Source: Colletes latitarsis (taxonomy: Eukaryota > Arthropoda > Insecta > Hymenoptera > Colletidae). From it: a DNA stretch of 64,000 nt. Where the stretch lies: contig NW_027488378.1 of the NCBI RefSeq assembly GCF_051014445.1, forward strand, positions 1,798,001 to 1,862,000, given 5' to 3'. The notes under the pieces are model-generated. The model saw nothing but the letters and a program-made list of their open reading frames with translations, did not search any database and had not been told where the DNA came from. The position numbers were made by a program, and so were the translations under genes. Positions 43,801 through 55,710 of this stretch are shown here, piece after piece; the stretch's first letter is position 1, and each line of letters starts with the position of its first letter.

Positions 43801-45382
43801 TCACTATCTTCCAGATTTGTGAATAGCTCACTGCTTACTTACTAGGTTACTGCCTGCTTACTGGCTTGTTGCTTGTCTTCTAGCTTACTGCTTGCTTACT
43901 AGCACACTGGTTCCTTACTAGGTAATTGCTAACTTACTAGCCTGCAGCCTGCTTACTAGCATACTAGTTGCTTAGTCTTACTGCTTTGTCCCTAGCATAC
44001 TGCTTCCTTACTACATTCCTGCTCGCTTACTAGCTCACTGCGTGCATACTAGCTTACTACTCGCTTACTAGCTAACTGCTTCCTTACCAGCTTACTTGTT
44101 GCTTTGTAGCTTTCTGCTTATTTACTAGCATAGTGTTTCCTTACTAGCTGTGTGCTTGCTTACTAGCTCACTGCTTGCTTAGTAGATTACTGCTTGCTTA
44201 CTAGCTTACTGCTAGCTTACTGGTTGCTTGCTAGCTTCCTGCCTGCTTACTAGCTTACTGCTAGCTTACTCGCTTACTGCATGCCTACTAGCTTGGTGCT
44301 AGCGTTCTAGCTTACTGCTTGCTTACTGGCGCACTGTTTTCTTACTAGCATACTGCTTCCTTACTAGCTTCCTACTCGCTAACTAGCGTACTGTTTGCTT
44401 ACTAGCTTTCTGCTTTCTTACTACATCCCTGCTTTCTTCATGACTCACTGCTATCTTACTAACTTACTGCTCTCATACTAACCGAATGCTTCCTGCTCGC
44501 ATACGAGCTTAACGTTTTCTTACAAACTTACTGCTTTGTTAATAGCTTACAGCTTTCTTGCTAACCTGTTGCTTGCTTTCCAGCTTCCTGCATGCTTTCT
44601 AGCTTCCTGCTTGCTTACTAACTTACGGCTTTGTTACTAGCTTACTGCTTCCTTACTAGCTTCCTACACGCTTACTAGCTCACTGCTTCCTTACGAGCTT
44701 ACTGCTTGCTTGCTACATTGCTGCTTGCTCACTAACCCATTGATTCCTTACTATATAACTGCTTTCTTACTAGCCTGCAGCTTGCCTACTAGCATACTGA
44801 TTTGTTAGTAACTCACTGCTTGTATACTAGCATACTGCTTCCTTACTAGCATCCTGCATGCATTCCAGCTTACTGCTTTGCTACTAGATTACAGCTTTCT
44901 TACTAACTATCTGAATTCTTACAAGCCTGTTAATTGCTTGCTAGCATACTGCTTCCTTACTAGCTTCCTGGTTGCTTACTAGCTTGCTGCTTGCTTTCTA
45001 GCTTAATGCTTGCTCACTAGCTTACTGCTTACTTACTAGCCCGCCGCTTGCTTTCTAGCATACTGCTTCCTTACTAGCTTCTCGCTTGCTTACTAGCTCA
45101 TTGCTTGCGGTCAAGATTACTGCTTGCTTGCTAGCCTATTCCTTGCTTATCTAGCTTGCTGCTTGCTTTCTAGCTTAATGCTTGCTTATTAGCATATTGC
45201 ATTGTTACTAGCTCACTGCTTGCATACTAACTTACAGCTTGCTGACAAGCTAATTGCATTCATTCCATCTTACTGCTTGCTTACTAGCGTACTCGTTGCT
45301 TACTAGTTTACCGCTTGCTTACTGTCTAACTGCTGTCTTACTGGCCAGCTGCTGTCTTACTAGCCAGCTGCTTGCTTACTAG

Positions 45383-45408
45383 CCTAGCCTAACCTAACCC
45401 AGACCTAA
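45383..45408 (-). repeat. Short interstitial TTAGG-type telomere tract
   Basis: CCTAG CCTAA CCTAA CCCAGA CCTAA: three exact and two degenerate units of the insect telomere repeat (TTAGG on the minus strand), inside satellite and about 60 bp left of the BEL/Pao breakpoint. The tract is too short to be a telomere. Confidence 0.6.
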
Positions 45409-45464
45409 CTGCTTTCTTACTACATTCCCGTTATCATCTTAACTTACTTCTGAAATACTAGCCA

Positions 45465-47185
45465 GCTGCTTGAACCAATAGGATCGTCTGGTTGCGGATC
45501 AGGCGCAGTGACGTGAGGTCGTCACTTCCGAAGAGGAAGTCGTCAACGTACGCTTGGTAGCTTAAAACTTGCACTGCGTCCGGGTAGGAGGAACCTTCGT
45601 CCTCGATTAATTGTCTCAACACTCTGAGAGCGAGATATGGCGCTGGAGTTGTACCATATGTTACCGTGAGCAGCTGGTATTCGTCAATCGGAGCAGAAGG
45701 AAACTCGCGCCAAAGGATGCGCTGAAAGTCGATCTCGTGAGGGTGAACGAGGATCTGCCGATACATTTTTTCGATGTCGGCCGCGTAGACATATTGGAAT
45801 TGACGACAGCGAATCAGGATTGCGATCAGGTCCTGTTGGAGTTTTGGCCCACTGTGCAAATGTTGATTAAGGGATCTGCCATTTGAAGTGCGACTGGAAG
45901 CGTTGAAAACAACGCAAAGACGCGTCGTTTGACTAGTTTGGCGAATAACAGGATGGTGCGGAATGTAATAAGCATTTGGAGGTGCTATGGGCGACGGTGG
46001 ATCCACCTTTCGCATATGCCCAAGAAACTGGTATTCCAAAAGAAATTCCTGATATTCGCGTTGGGAATTGGGGTCTCGTTTTAGGAGATTCTCTTGAGAT
46101 CGCAAACTGCTAAGCGCTCTCGACCTGAAATCTCCGAGGTGAATCGGTTGGTCGTCTCCAAACGGTAATCGGACAATGTAAGGGCCTTCTGAGGTTCGCG
46201 AATTTGTTTCAGCGAAATGACGTTCGCAATTTTGTTCGTCAGGTGTCAAAATCGCGGGAGTTGGGAGCTCCTCGACTTCCCAGAAGCGGCGCAGATTGTG
46301 GTCAAGGTGTTCGAGGACGGACAAATGGTGGATGTGGACGTCATCGGAACCAGGAGTTTGGATGGGACCGGACAGGATCCAGCCCAAGGCCGTGCTTTGC
46401 GCGGTCGGGACACACCCTGAGCCTCGAATGACGCCTTGGAGTAATAGCTGCCCGTATAAATCCGCTCCAATAATAATGTCAATAGGGTCGGAGCTCATAG
46501 GATCCTTGTCCGCCAGATTTAGCCCTGCAAGGTAAGGCCATGTAACGTTTTGTTTCTGGCGAGATTGGACATACCTGGTCAATGTTTGCATTATAATCGC
46601 GGTCGTCGAATATGCAGGCTCGTTCTGGTCCGCAGGTGTAATTGATATAGACGCTACTTGATGTGCGAAAGAGTGTTTCTCGCCAATTCCACTAATTCGT
46701 GTGTAGTGCGATGTTCGTTTTAAGCGCAGCAGTTGCGCTAAATTTTCGGTATTGAGGGTCGCTGCTGACCCTTGGTCGAGAAGGGCTCTTGCAGTAACGC
46801 ACCTGCCTTGAGGAGAATGCACCTGAACCCGCGCTGTTGAAAGGAGAACAGTTATCTTCAACGGTAAATTCGACGCTAAATTTGAACTAATTTCGATTTG
46901 GTCGTTAGATATCGAAGAACCAGCCCTTGACGCTGTGACCGAGGAATTTTTGTTTACCGGGAAATGCAACAACGTGTGATGCCTTTGATGGTACTCCTTA
47001 CAACAGTGCGGATTCTTACACAATGCAGTGGAATGGCCGACGGAAATGCAATTGACGCACCGGTTTTGCTGCTTGATTAATTGATAGCGCTTGGAAGGGG
47101 ATTTTCCCAAAAACTCGGAACATTGATAAATGGGATGATTTTGTTTACACAATGCGCACGAAATTTTGCTAGTAGCGGTTGAATT
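45465..47185 (-). mobile_element. BEL/Pao retrotransposon pol fragment
   Basis: 1.7 kb of BEL/Pao coding sequence, truncated at both ends. Its downstream end joins satellite through a stretch both could share (AGCCAGCTGCTTG, 45464-45476). Its upstream end abuts the 5'-truncated R1-clade copy C. No LTR is present. Confidence 0.9.
45465..47185 (-). pseudogene. pol: BEL/Pao gag end, protease and RT
   Basis: About 570 codons open throughout. From the N-terminal side: nucleocapsid-type knuckles CALCKQNHPIYQC and CVNCISVGHSTALC; protease region ALLDQGSAATLNTENLAQLL; the BEL/Pao linker with LGWILSGP and LRRFWEVEELP; then RT: YYIPHHPVIR, LCVVFNASSRTSNGRSLN, ADIEKMYRQILVHP and catalytic YVDDFLFGSDDL. 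The fragment ends just after YVDD at QAAG. RNase H, integrase and the gag N-terminus are missing. The long minus-strand ORF beginning at 47596 fuses this with antisense LINE sequence and is not one gene. Confidence 0.9.
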
Positions 47186-47996
47186 CCAGTCGGTGGCCCT
47201 ATACGGGGCCCCCGTTTGGGCGGACGACCTGGCTGCCTCCCGGCGCAGCATGACTATGCTGCGTCGGGTGCAGAGGCGCATGGCGCTCAGGGTCGTCCGC
47301 GGGTATCGGACCGTGTCACATGAGGCGGCGACGGTTCTAGCGGGGATGCCGCCCATGGATCTGCTCGCGCGGTCGCACGCGGTGATGTACCGGCACCGCG
47401 TCGACCGTCGCGCGGGGGTGGGGGCGGTCCCGGGCGGGCAGGAACCTGCTTGGGGCGATTTGAAGCGCCAGGCCCGGCAGTCCGTGTTGCTCGCGTGGCA
47501 GGAGCGGCTGGCTCTGCCAACCGCGGGGCACCGGACTGTCGGGGCTGTTCGGCCACTCCTGAAGGAGTGGCTGGACAGAGGCCATGGCAGCCTCACCTAC
47601 CGGCTGGCACAGGTATTTTCCGGGCATGGCAGCTTCGGAAGATACCTGTGCCGGATAGGGAAGGAGCCGACGGCGCGTTGCTGCCACTGCGACGCTGAGC
47701 AGGACACGGCGGATCATACCCTGGAGGTATGCCCCGCGTGGGAGGGGGAGCGCCGTGTCCTGGTCGGCGTCGTCGGGCGGGATGTCTCGCTGCCGGGCGT
47801 GGTGCGCGCCATGCTCGGCAGCGAGGAGAAGTGGAGGGCCGTGGCCTCCTTCTGCGAGAACGTAATGTTGCAGAAGGAGGCCGCGGGGAGGGAGCGCGAG
47901 CTTCAGCGGCGCGCTGAAGCTCGCGCTCGTGCGGTGGCCCGAGGTCGTCGCCCGGTCGCGAGGCGTCGCGGGCGGCCGCCTCGGCGTGGCGGATGA
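47186..47996 (+). pseudogene. R1-clade ORF2 C-terminus, copy C
   Basis: Starts at SVALYGAPVWADDLAASRRSM, after the RT palm. It keeps the thumb region, the CCHC element CCHCDAEQDTADHTLEVC and the basic C-terminus ending PPRRGG, with the stop at 47994-47996. No breaks in this part. Confidence 0.92.
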
Positions 47997-48512
47997 CCTA
48001 GGCTGGGAGGGGGGTCCTGAGGAGACCCTCCTCCCGCCAGGCGGCGCCGGGTCGGACCGGTTGGGGGTAGGAGTGCCTCCCCCTACCGGTCCGACGCAAG
48101 GGGAGGCACCCTCGGCGGTCTGGTGCGGCCATGAACGCCCGGCCGCCGAGGGGTGGAAACGGGGTCGCGGGCGGTTGCGAGTTGGGGCTCGCAGCCGCCA
48201 CTAAACGCGGCCCCGGGACGGATAGCGGCGGGATGGGGTGGCCCCGTCCCGCCGCTATGAGGCAGTGTGTCTACTGGGGGGACCGATTGTCCCCCCGGGG
48301 GATGGGCGCGAAAGCGCGGGCACGGGGAGGATACCGGAAGAATGCTTCGAGCGATTCCCGGTATCCTCCCAAAGCGTGCCGAAGGGTCACCGTGGGGTTT
48401 TTAGTGGGTAGGTCCCGCGCCTGTCGTTGTACGGGCGCGGGGAATCCCACACACCCCTCCCACCTCTCCCCAAGGAGGTGGGAGGGAGTCTTTCGAAGAT
48501 TTTCCCCACGAC
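47997..48512 (+). other. R1-clade 3' UTR, copy C
   Basis: Same hairpin series as in copy A. The hairpin at 48051-48095 is more complete here (GTCGGACCGGT pairing with ACCGGTCCGAC). Confidence 0.88.
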
Positions 48513-48528
48513 AAAAAAAAAAAAAAAA

Positions 48529-48734
48529 GGTATCTTCCGAAGCTGCCATGCCCGGAAAATATCTGTGCCATCCGGTAAGTAAGGCTTCCATGGCCTCTGT
48601 CCAGCCACTCACACAGGAGAGGCTGGACAGAGGCCATGGAAGCCTCACACAGGGGTGTCTGGACAGAGGCCATGGAAGCCTCACTTACCGGATGGCACAG
48701 GTATTTTCCGGGCATGGCAGCTTCGGAAGATACC
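48529..48734. repeat. Inverted repeat (fold-back), 73-bp arms
   Basis: Arms 48529-48601 and 48662-48734 with two mismatches. The 60-bp centre contains another partial direct copy of the right arm (GGACAGAGGCCATGGAAGCC at 48623 and 48661). This resembles twin-priming inversion or RT template switching during LINE insertion. Confidence 0.9.
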
Positions 48735-49066
48735 TGTGTCGGATAGGGAAGGAGCCGACGTCGCGTTGCTGCCATTGCGACGCCGAGCAGGACACGGCTG
48801 ATCATACCCTCCAGGTATGCCCAGCGTGGGAGGGGGAGCGCCGTGTCCTTGTCGCCGTCATAGGGCGGGATGTCTCGCTGCCGGGTGTGGTGCGCGCCAT
48901 GCTCGGCAGCGAGAGGAAGTGGAGGGCCGTGGCCTCCTTCTGCGAGACCGTATTGCTGCAGAAGGAGGCCGCGGCGCGCTGTGGCTCGCGCTCGTATGGT
49001 GGCGCGAGGGCGTCGCGGGCGGCGGCCTTTGCGCGGCGGATGACCCTGACTGGGAGGGGGCCCTGA
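48662..49066 (+). pseudogene. R1-clade ORF2 C-terminal fragment, copy D
   Basis: Encodes YRMAQVFSGHGSFGRYLCRI, the CCHC element (CCHCDAEQDTADHTLQVC) and VRAMLGSERKWRAVASFCE. It then diverges from the other copies and ends at 49066. The upstream reading frame from 48131 comes from the copy C 3' UTR and is not part of the protein. Confidence 0.88.
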
Positions 49067-52000
49067 GGGGAGCCACCTCCCGCCAGGCGGCAATGTGTCG
49101 GACCGGGTAGGGTCCGGCCCACATGGAGGCACTCTTGGTGGCCTAGTGCGGCCATGAGCTCCCGGCCACCCAGGGGTAGAAACGGGGTCGCAGGCGGTTG
49201 CGAGGTGGGGCTCGCAGCCCGCCACTAAATGTGGCCCCGGGACGGATGGCAGCGGGATGGAGTGGGCTCGTCCTGCCGCTATGAGACAGAGTGACTACCG
49301 GGGGGACCGTTTGCCACCCCGGGGATGGGCGCAAAGCGTGGGCACGGGGTGGATACTGGAAGAATGCTTCGAGCGATTCCCGGTATCCTCCCAAATCGTG
49401 CGGAAGGGTCACCGTGGGGTTTTTAGTGGGTAGGTCCCGCGCGCGGGGAATCCCACACACCCCTTCCGCCTCTTTCCAAATAGGTGGGAGGGTGTCTTTC
49501 GAAGATTTTCCCCACGACATAAAAAAAAAAAAAAAAGTATACTGCTTCCTAAGTAGCTAATTGCTTTCTTACTAGCATGCTGCATACTTACTAGCATACT
49601 TGTTGCTTACTAGCTCACTTCTCTCTGTCTAGCCTGCTGCTTGCTTACTAGACTACAGCCTTGTTACTAGCTTCCTGCTCGTTTCCAAGCTTACTGCTTG
49701 CTTTCAAGCTTACTGCTTGCTCTCAAGCTTGCTGCTTGCTTTCTAGCTTATTGCTTGCTTACTAGCTTGCTGCTTGCTTACTAGATCACTGCTCGCTAAC
49801 TAGCTCAATGCATGCTATCTAGCTTACCGCTTGCTTGCTAGCATACTTCTTACTTGTTATTTAACTTCTCAGTGAGAAGCCTGCTGCTTGCTTACTAGCA
49901 TACTGCTTCCTTATTAGCATTCTACTCGCTTACTAGCTCACTGCTTGCTTACTGACTCACTGCTTCCTTACTAACATACTGCTTGCTTACTAGCTTACTA
50001 CTTCCTTACTAGCTCACTGCCTGCTTTATAGCTTATTAGCTGCTTAATAGCTTACTGCTAGCATAATCGCATAATGCCTGCTTACGAGCTCGCTGCTTGC
50101 TTACTAGCTTGCTGCTTGCTTAGTAGCCAACTGCTTCCTTACTAGCTTCCTGCTCCCTTACCAGCTTATTGCCTGCTTACTAACATACTGGTTGCTTACT
50201 AGCCTGCTGCATGCTTTCTAGTTTACTGCATGCTCAATAGCTAACTGCATTCTTACAAGCCTGGCCCTTGTATTCTAGCTAACTGTTTCAACACTAGATT
50301 GATGCTTGCTTACTAGCACACGGCATCCATACTAGCTGCCTTCTCGCTTATTAGCTCCCTGCTTGCTAACTAGTTCACTGCTTGCTTACTAGATTACTGG
50401 ATACTTTCTATCCTACTGCTTGCTTACTAGCATACTGCTTCCTTACTAGCCTTCTGCGGGCCTACCAGCTCACTGTTAGCTTCCTAGATTACTGCTTGCT
50501 AACTAGCCTATAGCTAGCTTATTCGCTTCCTGCTTGCTTGCTATCTTCCTGCTTGCTTTCGAGCTCTCTGCTTGCCTACTAGCAAACTACTTTGTTACTA
50601 ACTTACTGCTTGCTTACTAGCTTACTGCTAGCTTACTTGCTTACTGCTTGCTTACTAGCTTGCTGCTTGCTTTCTAGATTACTACTTGCTTACTAGCATG
50701 CTGCTTCCTTACTAGCTCCCTGCTCGCTTACTATCTTATCGCTTGCTTACTTCCTTGCTGCTTGCCTTCTAGCTATGTGCTTGCCTACCACACTATTGCT
50801 GCCTTACTAGCAAAATGTTACCTTTCTAGCCTGCCCCTTGCCTACTAGCTAAGTGCTTTCCTACCAGCTTACTGCATGCTTACTTGCTCACTGGTTACTA
50901 ACTAGCTAACTCCATGCTTACTAGCTTACTGGTTTCTTACTATGTTGCTGCTGGCTTCCTCGCTTACTGCTTGCTTACTAGCATACAGCTTCCTTACTGG
51001 CTAATAGATTTCACGCTAGCTTGCTGCTTGCTTATTAGCTTCCTGCTTGCATTCTAGCTTACTGCTTGCCTACTAACCTACTGCTTCCTTACCATCATCC
51101 ACCTCGCTTACTAGCTCACCGCTTGCTTAGTCGTTTACTGCCTGCTCACTAGCATTCTGCTTGCTTTCTAGCTGAATGCATGCTTACTGGCATACTGCTT
51201 TTTTACTAGCTCACTGCTTCTTTACTAGCTCACCGCCTGACGAGTAGCTTACTACATGCTTACTAACTAACTGCTTTCTAACCAGCATAGTGCTTCCTTA
51301 ATAGCTTACTTGTTGCTTGCAAGCTTACTGCTTGCTTACCAGCATAATTCTTACGTACTAGCTTCCTGCTCGCTTACTAGCTCACTGCTTGATTACTAGC
51401 TTATTGTTTGCCTGCTAGCCCACAGCTTGCTTACTAGCATTCTGCTTCCTTACTAGCTCCCACCTCGCTTACTAGCACACTGCATGCGTACAAGCTTACT
51501 GCTTGCTTACTAGCTCACTGCCTGCTTAGTAGCTTATTACTTGCTTACTAGCTATCTGCTTTCTTACCAGCGTACTGCTTCCCTAATTGCTTACTAGTTG
51601 CTTACCAGCTTCCTGCTTGCTCACTAGCTTCCAGCTAGCTTACTAGCTTGCTGCTTGCTTTCTAGCTTAATGCTTGCTTACTAGCTTACTGGATGCATGC
51701 AAGCCTACTGCTTGCTAACTAGCCTACAGGTTGCTTGTTAGCCTGTTGCTGGCTTACTAGCATTCTGCTCCCTTACTAGCTCCCTGTTCGCTTACTGGCT
51801 TACTGCTTGCATACTCACTTACTTCAAGCTTACTAGCTTACTACTCCCTTACTAGCTACCTGCTTTCTTACCATCCTACTGCTTGCGTACTAGATTTCTG
51901 GTTGCTTAGAAGCTTACTGCTTCCTTACTTGTTTACTGCATGCTCAATAGCTAACAGCTTCCCTACTAGCTTCCTGCTTCCTTACTAGCTCACTGCGTGC

Positions 52001-52914
52001 TTACTAGCATGCCGCTGGCTTATTCGCTTACAGCTTTCTTACTAGCCTGCTGCTCGCTTTCTAGCTTATTGCTCGCTTAATTGCTATCAGCTTTCTTGAT
52101 AGCCTGCTCCTTGCTATCTCGCTTCCTGCTTGCCTACTTGCACACAGCATTCCTACTAGCTAACTGCTTTCTGACAAGCCCGCTGCTTTCTTACTAGCCC
52201 GCTGCTTCCTTACTAGCTTACTGATAGCTTACTCGCTTGCTGCTTGCATTCTAGCATACTGCTTGCCTACCAGCTTCCTCCTCGCTCACTAGCTCACTGC
52301 ATGATTACTAGCTTACTGCTAGCTTACTCGTTTCCTGCTTGAATACTAGCTTGCTGCCTGCGTACTATCTTACTGCTTGCTTACTAGCATTTTGCTTTCA
52401 TACTAGCTGTTTGGTTCCTTAGGTGCCTGCAGCATGCCTACAAGCTTACTGCTTGCTTATTACCATACTGCTTGCTAACCAGCCACCTGCTTCCTTGCTA
52501 CCCTGCTGCTTGATTTCCGACTTACTGCTTGTTTACTAGCTTCCTGCTTGCTTACTATCTTACAGCAAGCTTATGCGCCTGCTGCTTGGTTACTAGCCTG
52601 CTCCTTGCCTTGTAGCTTACTGCTTGCTTACTCGCTTACTGTTTGCTTACAAGCCTGCTGCTTGCTTTCTAGCTTACTGATTGCTTTCCAGCTTGCTGCT
52701 TGCTTTCAGGGTTACTGCTTGCTTACTAGGTTACTGCTTGCTTAATAGCTAACTAGTTTCTTACTACCCTGCCGCTTCCTTTCTAGCTTACTGCTTGCTC
52801 TCTTGCTTTCTGCTTGCTTTCTAGATTATTGCATGCTTACTAGCATACTGCTTCCTCACTAGCATTCTCCTGGCTTACTAGCTCACTGCTTGCTTACTAG
52901 CTACCTGCTCGCTT

Positions 52915-53590
52915 ACTAGCTTACTGCTTGCTTGCAGGCGTACTGCTTCCTCACAGGCTCCCTGCTCGCATACTTGCTTGCATCTTGCTTACTAGCTTGC
53001 TGCTTGCATACTATCTAACTGCATGCTTACTGACTCACTGCATGCTTACTAGCTCACTGCTTCCTTACTAGCTACCTGCTTTCTAACTAGCTTGCTGCTT
53101 GTTTTCTAGCTTACTGCTTGCATACGAGCTGACTGGTTGCTTACACGCTTACTGCTTGCCTACAAGCCCGATGCTTGCCTTCTAACATACTGCTTCCTTA
53201 CTGGCATCCTGCTTGCTTACTATCTCACTGAATGCCTACTAGCTTACTGCTCGCTTACTAGCATGCTGCTTGTTTACTAGCTTACTGGTAGCTTACTAGC
53301 TTGCTGCTTGCTTACTGGCGTACTGCTTCCTTACAGGCTCCCTGCTCGCACACTTGCTTGCATCTTGCTTACTAGCTTGTTGCTTGCATACTAGCTAACT
53401 GCATGCTTACTGACTCACTGCATGCTTACTAGCTCACTGCTTCCTTACTAGCTACCTGCTTCTTCCTAACTGCTGCTTGTTTTCTAGCTTACTGCTTGCA
53501 TACGAGCTGACTGGTTGCTTACACGCTTACTGCTTGCCTACAAGCCCGATGCTTGCCTTCTAACATACTGCTTCCTTACTAGCATCCTCC
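52915..53590 (+). repeat. 380-bp tandem duplication in satellite
   Basis: The segment from about 52915 to 53294 is repeated at 53295-53590 with an offset of 380 bp, exactly 20 units. Diagnostic shared variants include GCAAGCCCGATGC-type and ACACGCTTACTGC units. The second copy has a small internal deletion near 53463. Confidence 0.88.
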
Positions 53591-55089
53591 TCGCTTACTA
53601 GCTCACATCTTGCTTACTAGCTTACAGCTAGCTTACTCGCTTGCTTGTTGGCTGCTAGCCAGGCTGCCTGCTTTCGGGCTTTCTGCTAGCTTACAATCCT
53701 GCAGCTTGCTTTTAGCATACTGCTTGCTTACTAGCTAAATGCTTTCTTACCAGCTAACTGCTTTCATACTAGCATGCTGCTTGCTTACTAGCTAAATCCT
53801 TGCTTAGTACCTTACCGCTTGCTTACTACTTTACTGCTCCCTCACTAGCTTCCTGCCCGCTGCACCTCGATTTCTAGCATACTGCATGCTTACTAGCTAA
53901 CTGCTTTTGTTACTTGCCTGCTACTTGCTTTCTAGCTTACTGCTTGCTTACTAGCTTGCTGCTTGCTTACTAGCTCCCTGCACGCTTACTCGCTCACTGC
54001 TTGCTTACTAGCTTGCTCCTCGCTTACTGGCTCACTGTCTGCTTACTAGCTTCCTGCCCGCTTACTAGCTCACTGCATGCATACTAACTTACTGCATGCT
54101 TACTCGCTTACTGCATACTTACTAGCCTGCTGCTTGCTTGCTAGCTTACTGCTTCCTTAATATCTAACTGCTTTCATTCAAGCCTGCTGCTTGGTTTCTA
54201 CCTTTTGGTTCCTTACTAGCTTCTTGCTCGCCTACTAACTCACTGCTTTCTTACTAGGCTGCTGCTTGCTTTCTAGTTTGCAGCTTGCATACTAGCAAAC
54301 CGTTTTCTTACTAGCTAAATGCTTGCTTACTAGCATACTGCTTCCTAACTAGACTCCTGCTCGCTTACTAGCTCGCTGCTCGCGAACTAGCTTACGGCTA
54401 GCTTACACGCTTACAGCTTGCATACTAGCCTACTGCTTCCATGCTAGCTTCCTGCTTGCTTACTAGCTTACCACTAGCTTACTAGCTTGTTGCTTGCCCT
54501 CTAGCTTACTCCTTGATTACTAACATACAGCTCCCTTACTAGCTACCTCCTCGCTTACTATTTCACTGCTTGCCTGCTAGCTTACAGCTTGATTACTAGC
54601 ATACTGCTTCGTTACTAGCTCCCAGCTCACTTACACTGTCACTGCTTGCTTACTAGCTCACAGCTTCCTTACCAGCATACTTCGAGCTTAAAAGCTTCCT
54701 GGTTGCTTTCTAGCTCACTGCTTGCTTACTAGCTCACTGATTGCTTACTAGCTTACTGCTTGCTTTCTAGCATACTGCTTCCTTACTAGCCTCTTGCTTG
54801 CTTACTAGCTTGCTGGTTCCATAATAGCTTACTGCAAGTTTACTACCATTCTGCTCTCTTACTAGGTCCACGCTCGCTTACTAGCTTACTACTTGCCTAC
54901 TAGCTTGCTGCGTGCTTTCTAGCTTACTGCTTGCTTACAAGCATACTGCTTCCTTACTAGCTTCCAGCTCGCTTATTTGCTCAATGCTTGCTTACTAGCT
55001 TACTGCTTGATTACAAGCTTGTTGCCTGCTTACTAGCTTACTACTTGCTTACAAGCTTACCGGTTGCATACTAGTTTATTGCTTGCTTA

Positions 55090-55710
55090 CTAGCTTACTG
55101 GTTCCTTAATAGCTTACTGCTAGCTTACTAGCATTCTGCTCTCTTACCAGGACCTTGCTCGCGTACAAGCCTGCGGCTTGCTTACTAGCATAATGCTTCC
55201 ATTCTAGCTCCCTCCTCGCTTACCAGCTCACTGCTTGATTACCAGCTTACTGCTTGCATACATGCTTATTACATGCTTACTTGCTATCTGCTTTCATAAC
55301 ATCTTACTGCTTGCTGACTGGCTTAATGCATCCTTAATAGCTTCCTGAATGCTTACTAGCTCCCTGCTTCCTTACTACCTTAAAGCATGCTTACAAGCGT
55401 ACTGCCTGCTTACTAGCTTTCTACTTGCTTGCAAGCTTACTGGTTGTTTGCTAGCTTACTGATTCCATACTAGCACACTGCTTCCTTACTAGCATTCTCC
55501 CCGTTTACGAGCTCACTGCTTGCTCATTAGCTTAATGCTTGCTTACAAGCTTACTGCCTGCTTACTAGCTTTCTACTTGCTTACAAGCTTACCGCTTGCA
55601 TACGAGCATACTCCTTCCCTACTAGTTCGCTCCTCGCTTACTACCACACTACTTGCTCACTAGTTTAAAGCTAGATTACTCTCTTACTGCATTCTGACTA
55701 GCCTGTTGCT
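55090..55710 (+). repeat. Duplicated satellite segment (partner 40300-40800)
   Basis: See 40300-40800. The extra internal stretch near 55445-55575 partly repeats neighbouring units. Confidence 0.85.

Larger units (their letters stand above)
40108..45464 (+). repeat. 19-bp satellite array, block 5
   Basis: 5.4 kb of satellite. About 40300-40800 is homologous to about 55090-55710. The CCTAA tract lies near its right end. Confidence 0.94.
47186..48528 (+). mobile_element. R1-clade LINE, copy C, 5'-truncated
   Basis: Last 270 or so codons of ORF2, the 3' UTR and a 16-A tail (48513-48528). The left junction with BEL/Pao is at CCAGTCGG. The right side is not BEL/Pao but copy D, so no target duplication can be seen. 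Very similar to copies A and B. Confidence 0.93.
48529..49536 (+). mobile_element. R1-clade LINE, copy D, diverged, with inverted 5' end
   Basis: A 3' fragment of a related but clearly more diverged element, with its own 16-A tail (49521-49536) followed by satellite. Its first part is a fold-back: 48529-48601 is the reverse complement of 48662-48734. Its 3' UTR is shortened and several stems are damaged, but the hairpin GGCCTCCTTCTGC/GCAGAAGGAGGCC is kept with a different loop. Confidence 0.88.

Noticed and set aside
45458..47596. A 712-codon minus-strand ORF as a single gene
   Set aside because: It joins about 135 residues of antisense R1-clade LINE (47190-47596) to BEL/Pao pol; the junction is the LINE breakpoint at 47186.
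48131..49066. A 311-codon ORF spanning two LINE copies
   Set aside because: The first half is the copy C 3' UTR and poly(A) read as protein; only the part after 48662 is ORF2.
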